A stretch of 64,000 bases of DNA from NCBI RefSeq assembly GCF_031880315.1, contig NZ_CP134771.1, forward strand, positions 1,488,001-1,552,000. The letters run 5' to 3'. The position numbers and the translations under genes were made by a program. The notes under the pieces are model-generated. The model had not been told where the DNA came from. It saw only the letters and a program-made list of their open reading frames with translations, and did no database searches. This DNA comes from Pseudomonas baltica (GTDB lineage: Bacteria > Pseudomonadota > Gammaproteobacteria > Pseudomonadales > Pseudomonadaceae). Below, one piece after another: positions 9,389 to 18,504 of this stretch (the first letter of the stretch is position 1; every line of letters begins with the position of its first letter).

Positions 9389-10506
9389 ACATTGAAGGCG
9401 TCAGTCTGAGGCCGATGGCCCCCCCAGGCAAACCTGGCAGTCAGGTGGGCAGGCAGCGCCACAGGATGGCGCACGGTCAGTAAGGCTGAAAAAAGGCTCT
9501 ATCGATAGATTTTTTCTTTCGATACAGTTTTTTTTGCCATCCGAGAGGAGGTGTTTCAAGCGGCAGAAAATTGCCAGTCTGGCGTTGTGCACAACGGGAA
9601 AAGTCACTGCCTAGAATGATGCTACGGCGGCACCCGCGGTCTAGAGCAACCGCACGGGACAATCCACAGAAGCTGTGGATAACTCAGTGGACAACCCGCC
9701 CTCACGCCCCGCAAAGGCTTATGGAACGGGGCCTGCGGTCAAACTGTCGATTTTTTCACCAATTAAAAAAAGCGTTTTTTTTCATTGACTTAAATTTGCA
9801 AAAACGGTTAGCCCGGTGCGGAGCCGTTCTCGTTACCGCCAGGTGACACTTTAGACCGCAATGTGTACAACCGCCCTAAAGCAAGGCAACGGCACGCACC
9901 AATATCGTTCTGCGGGGTACTACTGTTGAAACATCCAGTCTATTACCGGGGGTATGCAAGGTTTCTCAAACGAGGCACACTGGTTGGCTGCTCGTCTGGT
10001 AGTTTTTGCTTGATTTCAAAAACGACTTGCGATAGGCCCACTCGATCAGGTAGGCTTCTCCACAGTTAGTACCAAGCTGAAAGTCAATTTTGGCCGTCGC
10101 TGTCCTCCAGCCCCTTCTTCCGCCGCCTGCCAGCGCATTGTCGTTGCAGTCTCGCGAATCTCCGCGCTGAACCCAGGACCACCTCCGGCCTACACGATGG
10201 TTTCCAGGTAACCCCTGCCTCCGGCTTCACATGGATGAAGCACATCACGGAGCAGCCGCGTTATCCGGCAATACCAAGCCGCAGATTGATCAGGATATCC
10301 ACCCAGGGCAATGGACCTTTTCCCTGACGTGTCGCCTGTCACCCCACGTACCGACCTGTCGCTTCGACTGCCATCACTTACCCCGGCGTCGCCCGACAGA
10401 TTTGTTCCAGCCAGGTTCTTCGCACGGCCATTTCTGGTCGGCGTTTGCTGGAACGTTTTCGATTTGCGCGGATCCTATTCGCGTATTCAGCAGGAACACC
10501 CATAAC
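9389..10506. other. 1.1-kb intergenic region, no convincing CDS
   Basis: AT-rich stretches, including a T-run near 9510-9535 after a CTATCGATAG palindrome (9499-9508) and an A6-GCG-T8 palindrome near 9765-9780, alternate with GC-rich sequence. A perfect DnaA-box match in reverse orientation (TGTGGATAA) lies at 9674-9682, with weaker look-alikes around it. Short ORFs in the region (for example 9863-10069) show no recognisable protein features. The stretch before 10507 may be a long 5' leader or a small-RNA locus, but no known RNA family was recognised. Confidence 0.5.
9674..9682 (-). promoter_or_regulatory. Consensus DnaA box
   Basis: The minus strand reads TTATCCACA, an exact match to the DnaA 9-mer consensus. 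Half-matches lie within 40 bases (AATCCACA at 9661, a TTGTCCACT-like 9-mer on the minus strand just downstream) and a TTCTCCACA at about 10055. With one perfect box, this is weak evidence for DnaA control or titration and not evidence for an origin. Confidence 0.4.
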
Positions 10507-10731
10507 ATGACTCATACTTTTCATACTCAGGATGCTATCCGCACCCTCACCAACGCCTTTGCTCCACTGAACTGCCTGATCGGGGCAGCACGCAATGGCT
10601 GCTTCAGCTTCACTCTGGTCGACGAGCACGGCATCGCCCGCCGCAGCGAGCGCCTGTACCCTGAACAGTACGCCAGCGCCGAACCGCTGCAAGCGATCAT
10701 CGACCGTACGCGTCAGGCGCTGGTTGCCTGA
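10507..10731 (+). CDS. Small hypothetical protein (74 aa)
   Basis: The ATG at 10507 (MTHTFHTQDAIRTL) is preceded by AGGA at 11 bases. The product is a soluble 74-residue protein with no signal peptide or membrane segment and a mixed alpha/beta look (ACFSFTLVDEHG-like strand pair, then a C-terminal helix). The reading frame stays open 92 codons upstream to 10231, but that part has unstructured low-quality composition and no good start. No function was recognised. It stands alone between two long non-coding stretches. Confidence 0.6.
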   Translation: MTHTFHTQDAIRTLTNAFAPLNCLIGAARNGCFSFTLVDEHGIARRSERLYPEQYASAEPLQAIIDRTRQALVA

Positions 10732-10795
10732 TAGCGCCTCTCGAGCGCCCTTGGTTGTAAGGTGCAAGGCAACGCCTCGGCTGGCAAGCTGGGAG

Positions 10796-10856
10796 ATTCG
10801 ATGGTATTGGGCCAGCAGCATCAGTGATGATGCCAAGCCCTGACCACCCATCGAAT
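10796..10856. other. Nested inverted repeat, possible structured RNA
   Basis: Outer arms ATTCGATGG (10796-10804) and CCATCGAAT (10848-10856) enclose an inner hairpin with arms TTGG...GCATCA and TGATGC/CCAA. It lies 65 bases after the 74-residue gene. No U-run follows directly, so it is not a standard terminator. Confidence 0.4.
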
Positions 10857-10928
10857 ACCCTTCGTAACAAGCCTTTACATCATCTCTCTCTGACTACACT
10901 CGAACATGAGCGGCAGGAGCCGCTTACA

Positions 10929-10977
10929 GGCGGGCCCCCGATCCATCGCTGCCAGGCGCCGGGCCCGCCGTTCTTTT
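10929..10977 (+). terminator. Probable rho-independent terminator
   Basis: A perfect 9-bp stem GGCGGGCCC/GGGCCCGCC (10929-10937 with 10961-10969), loop of 23 bases, followed by GTTCTTTTG. It is about 200 bases after the 74-residue gene and would end that transcript. The loop is longer than usual, so confidence is moderate. Confidence 0.45.
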
Positions 10978-11304
10978 GTCAGGGAAACGATCCCCCTGTT
11001 GAAACGCTTTGAATTGAATCAACCCGCGACTGCCCTCGGTCTTTGTGGGATCTTTTCGTGCGCCGACGAACCGGTGGGAGCCTGTTGATGACACCAATAA
11101 TGAGTGACGCAAAAGTGAGCAAACAAACGTTTGATCATCACTGCTGCGTATCCATTGATGGTGTTTCATTCAAGACACAAATAAAGCCCCCATGTTCGTC
11201 GGATTGTCCTACAAAACCGCTCTATCTCGTGCGATTCAGCCTATAGCGCTAATGTGAAAATGTTGGTAGTTTCGCCTTGGTGATCACCATGGAGTTCAAC
11301 AATA

Positions 11305-12570
11305 ATGAAAAAAGCAATGATCAAGACCAGCCTCAGTCTCGCAGTGACTCTTGCCTCCACTCAACTCTTCGCTTCCGGCTTCGCCCTGAACGAACAAAGC
11401 ATCAGCGGTATGGGTGTCGGCTTCGCCGGCCGCTCCTCTTCCGCCGACGACGCCAGCACCGTGTACGGCAACCCTGCCGGCATGTCGCGCCTCAAGCGTG
11501 AACAGATCACCGTCGGCGCCGCGGCGGTCATCGCCAAGACCGACATTTCTGGAAGCAGTACCACCAACACCGGCAGTAACAACGGCGACATGGTTCCCGT
11601 TGTTGGTGTGCCCATGGGCTACTACGTCAAACCCATCGACGATCACTGGGCAGTGGGTTTCGGCGTTTACGCCCCATTCGGCCTGAAGACCGAATACGAG
11701 AACGGCTTCCAGGGCCGCTACTTCGCCCATGACAGCAAAGTGCAGGTCGTCACCCTGCAGCCCACCGTCAGCTATGCCTTCAACGACAAGGTATCGATTG
11801 GTGGTGGCCCGACCTTCAACCGCATCGACGGCACCCTGACCTCGGCACTGCGCAACCCGCTGGGCGGCGCCGACGGCAAAGCCTCGATCAAGGGCGACGA
11901 CACTGCAGTCGGCTACAACATCGGTATCCTGGTACAGGCGACAGACAAGACTCGTCTGGGCCTGGTCTACCACTCGATGGTCGATTACAAGCTCAAGGGC
12001 AGCACCAAGGTCAGCCTGGGTGCATTGAATCCTCTGCTGGGCAGCCGCGATTACGACGCCAGCCTGAACATCAAGACGCCAGAAAGCATCGACGCCTCCT
12101 TCACCCATGAGCTGACCGATCAGTGGACTCTCTATGGTGGCAGCACCTGGACGCGCTGGAGCCGACTGAAGGACATCACCGTCAACAATACCGGCAATCT
12201 CGGGGTCATTGGCGCAGGGCAGTTCGGTACCATCAGCGAACAGGAAAACTGGCACGACACCTGGTCTCATGCGGTTGGCGCTTCCTACAAGGTCAACAAG
12301 CAATGGACCCTGCGCACCGGCTTCTCGGTGGACCAGTCGCCCACCAACAACACCGATCGCTCGCCGCGCATTCCTACGGGCGACCGCATGGCGGTCAGCT
12401 TCGGCGCAGGCTGGTCGCCAACCGATGACGTGACCATCGACCTGGCATATTCCTACCTCAAGGAAGAGGCCGTTACCGTCGACCAGAGCAATCCTCGCAA
12501 AGGCACCTACGACGCTCGCTACCGCAACAGCGCCCACGGCCTGGGTGCCGGCCTGACTTATCGCTTCTGA
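11305..12570 (+). CDS. FadL/OMPP1/TodX-family outer-membrane protein
   Basis: 421 residues. The signal peptide is about 23 residues (MKKAMIKTSLSLAVTLASTQLFA), and mature FALNEQSISGMGVGFAGRSS has the FadL N-terminal hatch pattern, followed by ASTVYGNPAGMSRL. The C-terminus is a beta-barrel ending in GAGLTYRF, with the terminal Phe typical of Bam substrates. The family imports long-chain fatty acids or other hydrophobic compounds across the outer membrane; the substrate here is not evident. It is monocistronic with its own terminator. Confidence 0.9.
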   Translation: MKKAMIKTSLSLAVTLASTQLFASGFALNEQSISGMGVGFAGRSSSADDASTVYGNPAGMSRLKREQITVGAAAVIAKTDISGSSTTNTGSNNGDMVPVVGVPMGYYVKPIDDHWAVGFGVYAPFGLKTEYENGFQGRYFAHDSKVQVVTLQPTVSYAFNDKVSIGGGPTFNRIDGTLTSALRNPLGGADGKASIKGDDTAVGYNIGILVQATDKTRLGLVYHSMVDYKLKGSTKVSLGALNPLLGSRDYDASLNIKTPESIDASFTHELTDQWTLYGGSTWTRWSRLKDITVNNTGNLGVIGAGQFGTISEQENWHDTWSHAVGASYKVNKQWTLRTGFSVDQSPTNNTDRSPRIPTGDRMAVSFGAGWSPTDDVTIDLAYSYLKEEAVTVDQSNPRKGTYDARYRNSAHGLGAGLTYRF

Positions 12571-12579
12571 TAGTCATCG

Positions 12580-12614
12580 CTGACAAAAAACGCATCCTCG
12601 GATGCGTTTTTTTA
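12580..12614 (+). terminator. Rho-independent terminator of fadL-type gene
   Basis: Stem AACGCATCC/GGATGCGTT with a 2-base loop, preceded by an A-run and followed by T7 (about 12586-12613), starting 15 bases after the porin stop codon. The A-run makes it potentially bidirectional, ending the minus-strand small ORF transcript as well. Confidence 0.88.
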
Positions 12615-12631
12615 TGCCTGCCGATAGCACT

Positions 12632-12751
12632 TCAGCACAGTGCGCCCAGTTGCATCAGCGCCATGCCGCTGTGCTGCCAACCCCACCAGACCAGCGCCAA
12701 TGCGCTAGCGCCAGCGCAGCACAACAGCCAGCGCAGCCCATGACGAATCAT
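12632..12751 (-). CDS. 39-aa membrane peptide translationally coupled to MFS gene
   Basis: Reads MIRHGLRWLLCCAGASALAL followed by VWWGWQHSGMALMQLGALC. The ATG overlaps the stop codon of the upstream MFS gene (ATGA), a typical coupling signal. It has one hydrophobic helix with a positively charged N-terminus and a C-terminal Cys. It is below most annotation size limits. Function unknown; an MFS accessory peptide is speculation. Confidence 0.55.
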   Translation of the reverse strand: MIRHGLRWLLCCAGASALALVWWGWQHSGMALMQLGALC

Positions 12752-13953
12752 GCGGCTGCCATCTGCAAGCGGGCCACAGGGTGCTCACGCACGGGCCAGT
12801 TGAGCACCGCGGCGATCAGGCTGAGGGCAATGGATATCTGCCAGATCAGTGTATAGCTGCCGGTATGATCGTAAACCACTCCACCCAGCCAACCGCCCAG
12901 AAAAGCGCCCAACTGGTGGAACAGGAAGACGATACCGCCCAGCATCGACAGGTTGCGCACGCCGAACAGTGTCGCCACCGTGCCGTTGGTCAACGGAACA
13001 GTCGACAGCCACAGCAGGCCCATGGCGATACCGAACAGATAGGCACTGGTCACCGTCACCGGCGCCCACAGGAACAGGCTGATAACCACCGCCCGCAGCA
13101 GATACAGCCCCGCCAGCAAGCGCGGCTTGGAACGTCGACCGCCAAGCCAGCCCGCGATGTAGGTCCCGAATACGTTGAACAGGCCTACCAGCGCCAGCAC
13201 GGTGGTACCGACCACGGCCGGCAGGTGCTGGTCGACCAGATAAGACGGCAAGTGCACGCCGATAAATACCACCTGGAACCCACACACGAAGAAGCCCAGG
13301 GACAGCAGCCAGAAACCGCTATGGGAAGAGGCCTCCTTGAGCGCCTCTTTGAGTGTTTGCTCGGTGCCGGCCACTGCGGGCGAAGGCTGGTCACGCAACA
13401 TGGCCACCAGAGGCAGGATCAACGCGGCCAGCAGCCCCAGGACCAACAGGGCCCCCGACCAACCGAGCCAACTGATCAGGCCCAAGGTGCCCGGCAACAT
13501 GGCGAACTGACCGAATGAACCTGCGGCAGCAGCGATCCCCATGGCCATGCTGCGTTTTTCCGCCGGGACGGCACGCCCCACCACACCCAGAATCACTGAA
13601 AATGAAGTCCCCGAAAGGCCGATGCCGATGAGTATCCCGGCGCTCAGGGACAGCGACCAAGCCGAGTCAGCCTGGGACATCAACAACAACCCCGCCGCGT
13701 ACAGCACGCCACCGGTCAGCACCGTGCGCCGTGCCCCGAAGCGATCGGCCAAGGCTCCGGCAAACGGTTGCGCCAACCCCCACATCAGATTCTGCAGCGC
13801 AATAGCAAAGGCGAAAAGCTCCCTACCCCAGCCAAACTGCGCGCTCATCGGCGCAAGGAACAGCCCGAAACCGTGGCGAATGCCCAGCGAAAGCGCCAGG
13901 ATCAACGCGCTGCCGAGCAGCACCCAGCCACAGCTGCGCCAAAGAGAAGTCAT
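12748..13953 (-). CDS. MFS transporter (OFA/monocarboxylate-like)
   Basis: A 401-residue, 12-helix protein with LADRFGARRTVLTGG (loop 2-3 motif near residue 75) and IRHGFGLFLAPMSAQFGWGRE near the N-terminus, as in the oxalate/formate-antiporter-like MFS group. An extended ORF begins at 14016, but the ATG at 13953 (MTSLWRSCGW) has a GGGG site 9 bases upstream. A perfect GGGTATATACCC palindrome lies 33 bases upstream of the start. Substrate unknown. Confidence 0.82.
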   Translation of the reverse strand: MTSLWRSCGWVLLGSALILALSLGIRHGFGLFLAPMSAQFGWGRELFAFAIALQNLMWGLAQPFAGALADRFGARRTVLTGGVLYAAGLLLMSQADSAWSLSLSAGILIGIGLSGTSFSVILGVVGRAVPAEKRSMAMGIAAAAGSFGQFAMLPGTLGLISWLGWSGALLVLGLLAALILPLVAMLRDQPSPAVAGTEQTLKEALKEASSHSGFWLLSLGFFVCGFQVVFIGVHLPSYLVDQHLPAVVGTTVLALVGLFNVFGTYIAGWLGGRRSKPRLLAGLYLLRAVVISLFLWAPVTVTSAYLFGIAMGLLWLSTVPLTNGTVATLFGVRNLSMLGGIVFLFHQLGAFLGGWLGGVVYDHTGSYTLIWQISIALSLIAAVLNWPVREHPVARLQMAAA

Positions 13954-13985
13954 TATTGTTATCCCCAGCGAATAATTTGAAACAT

Positions 13986-13997
13986 GGGTATATACCC
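13986..13997. promoter_or_regulatory. Palindromic candidate operator upstream of MFS gene
   Basis: Perfect 12-bp palindrome GGGTATATACCC, within a slightly larger imperfect dyad (CATGGGTATATACCCGTA). It sits just upstream of the minus-strand MFS start, where a -10/-35 region would be expected. No regulator gene is adjacent. Confidence 0.45.
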
Positions 13998-14062
13998 GTA
14001 TTGCATTAAAAGGCAAGTACCTTGCTTGCCACTGTCGAACTGCCTATAGCGGGGTTGCAGAT

Positions 14063-14096
14063 GGCCTGTTCGCGAGCAAGCTTTGCCCACAGGTGT
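14063..14096. repeat. Single REP-like unit
   Basis: GGCCTGTTCGCGAGCAAGCTTTGCCCACAGG-type sequence with the CCTGT/ACAGG dyad and the GCGAGCAAGC core shared with other REP copies in the window. It lies between the cobS end and the MFS promoter. Confidence 0.6.
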
Positions 14097-14171
14097 ACCA
14101 CTCTAGATCGACAAATACTGTGGCAGCAAAGACCCGTAGCTCAGCGCAGCGGCTGGATCAAACAATCACCA

Positions 14172-14891
14172 CTAAATGACTACGGCCAGCAGCGCAGTTA
14201 GCTCAAGCAGCTCCAACAGCGCCCCAGCGGTATCCCCCGTGGTGCCGCCCAACCGACGCACCATCAACTGCCGCAGCCAAAAGAACACCACGGCGGCAAC
14301 GGCCAGCATCCCTGGGCCCACCCAGTACCAACAGGCGATCCCGCTCACCAGCAGCACCGCGCGCCCCGCCGGGCGCGGCAGGTGATCGGCCAACGCCTGC
14401 CCCAATCCTCCCGCGCGTACATAAGGCGTACAGAGAAACAAACCCAGCAGACCCGCCCGCCCCACCACCGGCACCATCACCAACAACCCCGCCTCACCGC
14501 GCTCGAGCAACACCACCAAGGCGCAAAACTTGAGCAGCAATACCAGCACCAGGGTCACCACCGCGATAGGGCCGCTGCGCGGGTCCTTCATGATCTCGAG
14601 GGTGCGCGCCCGGTCACCGAAACCACCCAGCCAGGCATCAGCACTGTCGGCCAGCCCATCCAGATGCAACGCTCCGCTCAGCAAGACCCAGGCACTGAGC
14701 AACAACGCCGCTTGCAACATCGGCGGCGTAGCGCCCAGCGCCAGGTGGAGCAACCACAGCAGCCCGCCAAACAGCAGCCCCACCAAGGGGTAGCACAGCA
14801 ACGAACGGCCCATGGCCTGGGGTGACGGCATGCCAGGCAAGGTCACCGGCAGGCTGCTGAGAAACTGCAAGGCAATCCAGAACGGCAACAT
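14172..14891 (-). CDS. cobS: Adenosylcobinamide-GDP ribazoletransferase (cobalamin synthase) CobS
   Basis: A 239-residue integral membrane enzyme joining adenosylcobinamide-GDP and alpha-ribazole (phosphate) to make adenosylcobalamin (phosphate). The family hallmark HLDGLADSADAW is followed by KDPRSGPIAVV in the first half, with several hydrophobic helices throughout. It is the last gene of the cobalamin operon; its start overlaps the stop of the phosphatase gene by one base. Confidence 0.95.
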   Translation of the reverse strand: MLPFWIALQFLSSLPVTLPGMPSPQAMGRSLLCYPLVGLLFGGLLWLLHLALGATPPMLQAALLLSAWVLLSGALHLDGLADSADAWLGGFGDRARTLEIMKDPRSGPIAVVTLVLVLLLKFCALVVLLERGEAGLLVMVPVVGRAGLLGLFLCTPYVRAGGLGQALADHLPRPAGRAVLLVSGIACWYWVGPGMLAVAAVVFFWLRQLMVRRLGGTTGDTAGALLELLELTALLAVVI

Positions 14892-15466
14892 CAGATCGGC
14901 TCACGCAAAATGCCGCCCGCCTCGATCTGCAGCGCCATCAACGCGCCGTGGCGCACCTCCACTTGCAGTAACTGCTCGCGCGGCAGGCCGCGGGCCTGAG
15001 CCAGCAGCAGACGCATCACCCCACCATGGGTGATCAGCAGCAAGCGCTGCCCGGCGTAGGCTTCATACAAGCGGTCGATGGCGGCCAACACGCGCTCGCG
15101 AAACGCCAGCACCGGCTCGCCCCCGGGTGGTGTGAAGCTGTAGGGATCGCTCCAGAACAGCCCCAGACCGCGCTCGTCGGTCTCCATCAACTGCGCCGGG
15201 CTGTGGCACTCCCAAGCGCCGAAATGCAGCTCCTGCAGATCCTTTTCGTACACCAGCGGCAGTTCGAGTGCCTGCATCAACGACTCAGCGTAACGCGCGC
15301 AGCGCTGCAAGGGCGAGGTCACGATCGCGTCCCAGGGCCCCTTCGCCAGCACCGCATCACGCATTTGCCCCCAGCCCCGCGCCGTCAGGGCATCGTCGGT
15401 GCTGCCGCGCAAGCCGCCGCCCTGTTCGGTCTCGCCATGACGCAGCATATCCAGCCACAGTGTCAT
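14891..15466 (-). CDS. cobC: Alpha-ribazole-5'-phosphate phosphatase (CobC, histidine phosphatase family)
   Basis: 191 residues. The phosphohistidine motif LRHGETEQG lies near residue 9 and the second catalytic histidine in [10 protein letters not shown] near residue 148. It removes the phosphate from alpha-ribazole phosphate or cobalamin phosphate in lower-ligand assembly. It overlaps cobT by 4 bases and abuts cobS. Confidence 0.92.
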   Translation of the reverse strand: MTLWLDMLRHGETEQGGGLRGSTDDALTARGWGQMRDAVLAKGPWDAIVTSPLQRCARYAESLMQALELPLVYEKDLQELHFGAWECHSPAQLMETDERGLGLFWSDPYSFTPPGGEPVLAFRERVLAAIDRLYEAYAGQRLLLITHGGVMRLLLAQARGLPREQLLQVEVRHGALMALQIEAGGILREPI

Positions 15467-16518
15467 GCTGGACGATCCGCCACGGCCGCCTCGGCGAAAG
15501 TCGCCATCTGCCCGTGGGTGGCACAGGCCAGGCGCAGCAGCGGAACCGCCAGCGCCGCACCACTGCCCTCGCCCAGACGCAGGCCCAGCTCCAGCAATGG
15601 CTGCGCTTGCAGTGCAGCCAAGGTAATCCGATGGCCGGGTTCTGCGCCGCGATGACCGAACAGCAGCCAGTCACGGCAGCCAGGATTGAGACGCACGGCC
15701 ACCAACGCCGCCACTGTGCAGATGAAACCATCCACCAACACCGGCAGACCTTCCTGCGCGCAGGCCAGATAAGCCCCGGCCAATGCGGCCACTTCGAATC
15801 CGCCAAAACACAACAGCTGGGTCAGCGGGTCCTTGCCCTGCAACTGGTGCAGGTCCAAGGCCCGCTGCAGCACCTGCGCCTTGTGGCTCACGCCCTTGGC
15901 ATCGAGCCCGGTACCGGGGCCGGTCAGGTCACTGACCGGGCACTGCAACATCACGCTGGCCAAGGCGCTGGCTGCGGAGGTGTTGCCAATGCCCATTTCG
16001 CCACCGATGAACAGCTGCGCACCCGCCGCCAGCGCCCGCCCAACGCTGTCGCGCCCGGCTTGCAGGGCCAACATGCCCTGTGCTCCGGTCATCGCCGGGG
16101 TATGCGCGAAGTTGGCGGTACCGGCACCGATGTGCAGGTGCCGCACGCCAGGCAGGTCTTCGGTCAGTGTCGCGGTGCCCAGGTCGACCACTTCGAGCTG
16201 CGCATCCAGTTGCCCGGCGAGCACGCTGATGGCCGCGCCACCGCTGACGAAGTTGAGCAGCATCTGCGCCGTCACTTCTTGCGGGAACGGCGACACGCCT
16301 TCAGCGACGATGCCATGGTCACCGGCAAAGATACTGATCCAGACCTGATCGACCCGCGGCTTGAGGCGCCCCTGCAGCCCGGCAAGCTGCACCGCGACCT
16401 GTTCCAGCTGGCCCAGAGAGCCGGCCGGTTTGGTCAATTGCCGCTGGCGTTCCAGGGCTTGTTGCTGGATCGCTTGATCCACGGGCTGGCAAGGCAGCAG
16501 CCACCAGTGTTGACTCAT
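15463..16518 (-). CDS. cobT: Nicotinate-nucleotide--dimethylbenzimidazole phosphoribosyltransferase CobT
   Basis: 351 residues, full length. It transfers phosphoribose from nicotinate mononucleotide to 5,6-dimethylbenzimidazole, giving alpha-ribazole phosphate. Visible signatures are [13 protein letters not shown] (near 65), [15 protein letters not shown] (near 175) and the C-terminal [12 protein letters not shown] with the catalytic Glu. It pairs with bluB in the same operon, which supplies the base. Confidence 0.96.
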   Translation of the reverse strand: MSQHWWLLPCQPVDQAIQQQALERQRQLTKPAGSLGQLEQVAVQLAGLQGRLKPRVDQVWISIFAGDHGIVAEGVSPFPQEVTAQMLLNFVSGGAAISVLAGQLDAQLEVVDLGTATLTEDLPGVRHLHIGAGTANFAHTPAMTGAQGMLALQAGRDSVGRALAAGAQLFIGGEMGIGNTSAASALASVMLQCPVSDLTGPGTGLDAKGVSHKAQVLQRALDLHQLQGKDPLTQLLCFGGFEVAALAGAYLACAQEGLPVLVDGFICTVAALVAVRLNPGCRDWLLFGHRGAEPGHRITLAALQAQPLLELGLRLGEGSGAALAVPLLRLACATHGQMATFAEAAVADRPA

Positions 16519-17036
16519 TATCGGGTTCCTTTGAGGGTCAGGGGCAAGCCGGCCACGGTCAGCACCACGCGCTCGCAGCGCTCGGCCAGGGCCTGGTGCA
16601 ACCAGCCGGCTTCATCGACGTATCGGCGGGTCAACTCGCCCAGGGGTACAACCCCAAGGCCGGTCTCGTTACTGACAAAAATGATGTCGCCGGGCAACTC
16701 GGGCAGCACGCGCAACAGCGCGTCGCGCTCGACAGCCAGGCGCGCGCTGTCTTCGAGCATCAACAGGTTGGTGAGCCACAGCGTCAGGCAATCGACCAGC
16801 AAACAGCGGCCCGATGCGGCATGGCGCAGCAAGGTATCGGCCAGGGCCAAGGGCTCTTCCACCAGGCCCCAATGGGTCGGGCGACGCTCGCGGTGCACAC
16901 GCACGCGCTGGTCCATCTCGCCGTCCAGCGGCTGACTGGTGGCTATATAGGTCACCGCCAGGGCGCTATCGTCTGCCAGTTGTTCCGCCAATCGGCTTTT
17001 ACCCGAGCGGGCACCGCCGAGAATCAATTGCTGCAT
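16518..17036 (-). CDS. cobU: Adenosylcobinamide kinase/guanylyltransferase CobU (CobP)
   Basis: 172 residues. The P-loop [14 protein letters not shown] is at residues 5-18, with the [15 protein letters not shown] guanylylation region (His near 50) and [11 protein letters not shown] near 117. It phosphorylates and guanylylates adenosylcobinamide. A longer open frame (to 17309) is cobQ sequence in another frame; the ATG at 17036 starts [14 protein letters not shown], as in homologues. It starts 2 bases below the cobQ stop. Confidence 0.95.
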   Translation of the reverse strand: MQQLILGGARSGKSRLAEQLADDSALAVTYIATSQPLDGEMDQRVRVHRERRPTHWGLVEEPLALADTLLRHAASGRCLLVDCLTLWLTNLLMLEDSARLAVERDALLRVLPELPGDIIFVSNETGLGVVPLGELTRRYVDEAGWLHQALAERCERVVLTVAGLPLTLKGTR

Positions 17037-17037
17037 G

Positions 17038-18504
17038 TCAAACAGGCTCCTGGGCCAGGCCGCACAAGGTGCGCAACAGGCGCGTATCCAGATGACGCTC
17101 CACCAGATCGGCGAGGCGTTCGATATCGGTTTCGCGCAGGGCATGGTAATCGACGCTCTGCACGGCCTCCAGCCCTGCCCAGCGCAACAACGCCACGGAC
17201 GACGCCGAGGACTCGAACAGGCCATGCAGGTAGGTACACAGAATCTGCCCGTCGCGGCTGATGGCGCCATCATCGCGGCCATCGTCGAGCTGCACCGCCG
17301 GGCGCTCAAGGGCAGGCCCCGAGGTCACGCCGGCATGGATTTCATAGCCACTGACGGCAGCGTCTTCAAGCTGCAGCCGGCCACTGACGTTGCGCAGTTG
17401 TTTCTCGGCCGCCAGCTCGGTGCTGAACGCCAGCAGACCCAGGCCGGGGCTAGACCCCGCTGGCCCTTCGAGTCCGAGCGGATCATGCAGGTGCTCGCCG
17501 AGCATCTGCAGGCCGCCGCAAATGCCCAGCAACTTGCCGCCGTAGCGAAGATGCCGATCGATGGCCGTGGCCCAGCCTTGACTGCGCAGATAGGCCAGGT
17601 CGCTGCGCACGCTCTTGGAGCCCGGCAGGATGATCAGATCCGCCGCCGGGATCGTCTCGCCAGGGCCGATGAACTGCAGGTCGACCTGCGGGTGCAGGCG
17701 CAACGGGTCGAAATCGGTGTGATTGCTGATCCGCGGCAGCACCGGCACTATGACTTTGAGCACTTGCTGCGCCTTGGCCGTCTGCCGCCGATCGAGGCCG
17801 TCCTCGGCTTCCAGATGCAGGTCCATCACATAGGGCAGCACGCCGACCACCGGTTTGCCGGTGCGCTGTTCGAGCCAGTCGAGGCCGGGCTGGAGCAACG
17901 CGATGTCACCGCGAAAGCGGTTGATGATGAAACCCTTGACCCGTGCCTGCTCGCTGGGCGACAGCAGTTCCAGCGTGCCGACCAGATGGGCGAAGACCCC
18001 GCCACGGTTGATGTCGGCGATCAGCAGCACGTCGCAATCGACGGCTTCGGCGAAGCCCATGTTGGCGATGTCGCCGGCACGCAGGTTGATCTCCGCAGGC
18101 GAACCCGCGCCCTCCACCATCACCACCGGCCAGGCGGCGCTCAAACGCTCGTGCGAGGCCAGCACTGCCTGCATGGCCACAGCCTTGTAGTCGTGATAGG
18201 CCACGGCGTTCATGGTGGTGACCGCGCGGCCATGGATGATCACCTGGGCGCCGGTGTCGCTGTTGGGTTTGAGCAGCACCGGGTTCATGTCGGTGTGCGG
18301 CGCCAGCCCGGCGGCCTGGGCCTGCACCGCCTGGGCCCGGCCGATTTCGCCACCCTCGGCGGTAACGGCGCTGTTGAGCGCCATGTTCTGCGGTTTGAAC
18401 GGCACCACGCCGACGCCTTGGCGTTTCAGCCAGCGGCACAGCGCGGTGACCAAGGTACTTTTACCGGCATCGGAGGTGGTGCCCTGCACCATCACTGTGG
18501 TCAT
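17038..18504 (-). CDS. cobQ: Cobyric acid synthase CobQ
   Basis: 488 residues. The N-terminal dethiobiotin-synthetase-like ATPase has the P-loop [11 protein letters not shown] (residues 8-18). The C-terminal type-1 glutamine amidotransferase has the nucleophile Cys in [12 protein letters not shown] (near 335) and its His in SGYEIHAG. It performs the four amidations from adenosylcobyrinic a,c-diamide to adenosylcobyric acid. The ORF extends to 18759, but homologues start at MTTVMVQG (18504). It overlaps the upstream aminotransferase-like gene by 4 bases. Confidence 0.96.
   Translation of the reverse strand: MTTVMVQGTTSDAGKSTLVTALCRWLKRQGVGVVPFKPQNMALNSAVTAEGGEIGRAQAVQAQAAGLAPHTDMNPVLLKPNSDTGAQVIIHGRAVTTMNAVAYHDYKAVAMQAVLASHERLSAAWPVVMVEGAGSPAEINLRAGDIANMGFAEAVDCDVLLIADINRGGVFAHLVGTLELLSPSEQARVKGFIINRFRGDIALLQPGLDWLEQRTGKPVVGVLPYVMDLHLEAEDGLDRRQTAKAQQVLKVIVPVLPRISNHTDFDPLRLHPQVDLQFIGPGETIPAADLIILPGSKSVRSDLAYLRSQGWATAIDRHLRYGGKLLGICGGLQMLGEHLHDPLGLEGPAGSSPGLGLLAFSTELAAEKQLRNVSGRLQLEDAAVSGYEIHAGVTSGPALERPAVQLDDGRDDGAISRDGQILCTYLHGLFESSASSVALLRWAGLEAVQSVDYHALRETDIERLADLVERHLDTRLLRTLCGLAQEPV

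Larger units (their letters stand above)
10732..11304. other. Intergenic region with hairpins, upstream of fadL-type gene
   Basis: Contains a nested hairpin at 10796-10856 and a strong GC stem at 10929-10969 followed by a T-rich run (both listed separately). The 3' half (about 11090-11300) is AT-richer and probably carries the porin promoter, with CTATAGCG near 11239 as a possible -10 region. Short ORFs here look spurious. Confidence 0.5.

Noticed and set aside
9560..10100. Chromosomal origin around the DnaA box
   Set aside because: Only one perfect box is present and none of the usual neighbours (dnaA, dnaN, rpmH, gyrB, parAB) is nearby.
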